A DNA stretch of 64,000 nucleotides from Nonomuraea zeae (GTDB lineage Bacteria; Actinomycetota; Actinomycetes; Streptosporangiales; Streptosporangiaceae): positions 1 to 64,000 of the forward strand of contig NZ_VCKX01000007.1 of NCBI RefSeq assembly GCF_005889725.1, read 5' to 3'. Both the position numbers and the translations under genes were made by a program. The stretch's first letter is position 1. Every line of letters starts with the position of its first letter. This document shows, one piece after another, positions 63,290 to 64,000 of this stretch. A model generated the notes under the pieces. It had not been told where the DNA came from and made no database searches. It saw nothing but the letters and a program-made list of their open reading frames with translations.

Positions 63290-64000
63290 TCAAGAACTGC
63301 GCGGAAAGACCGGAATGACCGGATTTCCCTCGGCCGTCGCGCGGCCTTGGGCAGGACCGTCCGCCGGCGGCATCCGCCGCCTGACCTCGGTCTCCGGCAG
63401 GATCGGCGGCATCGGCCCCGTGGGCGGCCCGTCGTCATCGGGCTCCTTGCCGCGCGACGCCGCGTGCGCCCCGCCCCTGCCCCGCCAGCGCGGCAGGGCC
63501 ATCAGCACGAGAACGGCCAGCGCGAGCACGATGACCACGGGGAACAGCAGGACCGGCACGCCGATCGTGGACATCCCCACGAGGCCGAAGGCGAACAGGA
63601 ACGCCCACGCGTACATGATCAGCACGGACCTGCGGTGCGAGTGGCCGATGTCCATCAGCCGGTGGTGCAGGTGGCCGCGGTCGGGGGCGAACGGCGACAG
63701 GCCCTGCGAGGTGCGCCGCACCACGGCGGTGATCAGGTCGACCAGCGGCAGCACCAGCACCGCGGCGGGCAGGAGCAGCGGCAGCAGCACCGGCACCTTG
63801 TTCATGCCCTCGATGATCGCCGGGTCGAGCGGCGTCACGGTGACGATGGAGGAGGCCAGCACGAGCCCGATCAGCATCGCGCCGGTGTCGCCCATGAAGA
63901 TCTTCGCCGGGTGGAAGTTGTGCGGCAGGAAGCCCAGGCAGGTGCCGATGAGGATGGCGGCGATGGCGGCCGTGGTGGTGATGCGCCCGCCGCTGATGTT
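63290..64000 (-). CDS. wecA: Polyprenyl-phosphate GlcNAc-1-phosphate transferase (WecA/Rfe-like), 5' end outside window
   Basis: The C-terminal 236 residues of a MraY/WecA-type integral membrane transferase, which attaches a sugar-1-phosphate to decaprenyl phosphate in cell-wall arabinogalactan or teichoic-type polymer synthesis. Diagnostic are HNFHPAKIFMGDTGAM with its catalytic Asp, LPLVDLITAVVRR, and the cytosolic HLHHRLMDIGHSHRR motif. Three more helices and a Pro-rich tail follow. It is truncated at 64000. The downstream atpI order matches other actinobacteria. Confidence 0.9.
   Translation of the reverse strand, partial: NISGGRITTTAAIAAILIGTCLGFLPHNFHPAKIFMGDTGAMLIGLVLASSIVTVTPLDPAIIEGMNKVPVLLPLLLPAAVLVLPLVDLITAVVRRTSQGLSPFAPDRGHLHHRLMDIGHSHRRSVLIMYAWAFLFAFGLVGMSTIGVPVLLFPVVIVLALAVLVLMALPRWRGRGGAHAASRGKEPDDDGPPTGPMPPILPETEVRRRMPPADGPAQGRATAEGNPVIPVFPRSS

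Noticed and set aside
63281..63298. AGTTC/GAACT inverted repeat at the wecA stop as a terminator
   Set aside because: Only a five-base stem with an eight-base loop overlapping the stop codon; too weak to call.

Overview
The window is very G+C-rich (visibly around 70%), gene-dense and apparently bacterial. The gene content is that of a filamentous actinobacterium: a complete F1Fo ATP synthase operon, NucS mismatch endonuclease, a FilP/DivIVA-type polarity coiled coil, DUF3039 and DUF2550 proteins, a GylR-type glycerol operon and a two-domain geosmin-synthase-like terpene cyclase. The set wecA - atpI to atpC - DUF2550 - pduO - 3-hydroxyacyl-CoA dehydrogenase - nucS - filP - mce - thiolase matches, from memory, a neighbourhood in Streptomyces coelicolor. 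The large Rhs/LamG gene pair placed inside it suggests Streptosporangiaceae (Nonomuraea-like); that family assignment is inference only. No rRNA, tRNA, CRISPR array, transposase or prophage was seen.

Layout. 1-144 is probably not genomic: it ends in a near-copy of a tagmentation library adapter. 145-16125: a partial hypothetical gene, two MFS exporters (one with a secreted M43 metalloprotease, one with a divergent TetR), YqgE, a surface-type LPFTG protein, a TetR, a glycerol operon (gylR-glpK-glpD plus an unknown gene) with two near-identical 17-bp palindromes, and a MarR / thioredoxin-like / cytidylate-kinase-like / malic enzyme cluster. 16126-26806: membrane and DUF4230 proteins, an S41 peptidase with a two-component system, small secreted and cytosolic proteins, and the divergent terpene synthase. 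26803-33587: thiolase, methylmalonyl-CoA epimerase, FilP-like protein, AI-2E permease, hydrolase, CAP-domain protein, SDR. 33764-43418: an accessory pair, a 1089-residue LamG/DNRLRE secreted protein followed by a 2109-residue Rhs protein whose C-terminal tip is histone-H1-like and which has no visible immunity gene. 43612-54916: conserved housekeeping genes, a carotenoid oxygenase / aldehyde dehydrogenase / TetR set, a STAS protein, a NatAB-type ABC transporter with an orphan sensor kinase, and PduO. 54953-64000: DUF2550, atpC-D-G-A-H-F-E-B, two small AtpI-like proteins and the 3' part of wecA.

Themes. Many transcription units end in perfect hairpins without a U-tract; at least three carry a GTACGG core. 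Several promoters carry palindromes or direct repeats that can be paired with a neighbouring regulator. Four minisatellite-type repeats (18640, 25156, 44335 and a 17-bp duplication at 12353) sit in or beside genes. The most unusual items are the Rhs protein with a basic Ala/Lys/Arg tail, the terpene synthase in which both aspartate-rich motifs are altered, and the glp operon that lacks glpF but has a clear operator pair.
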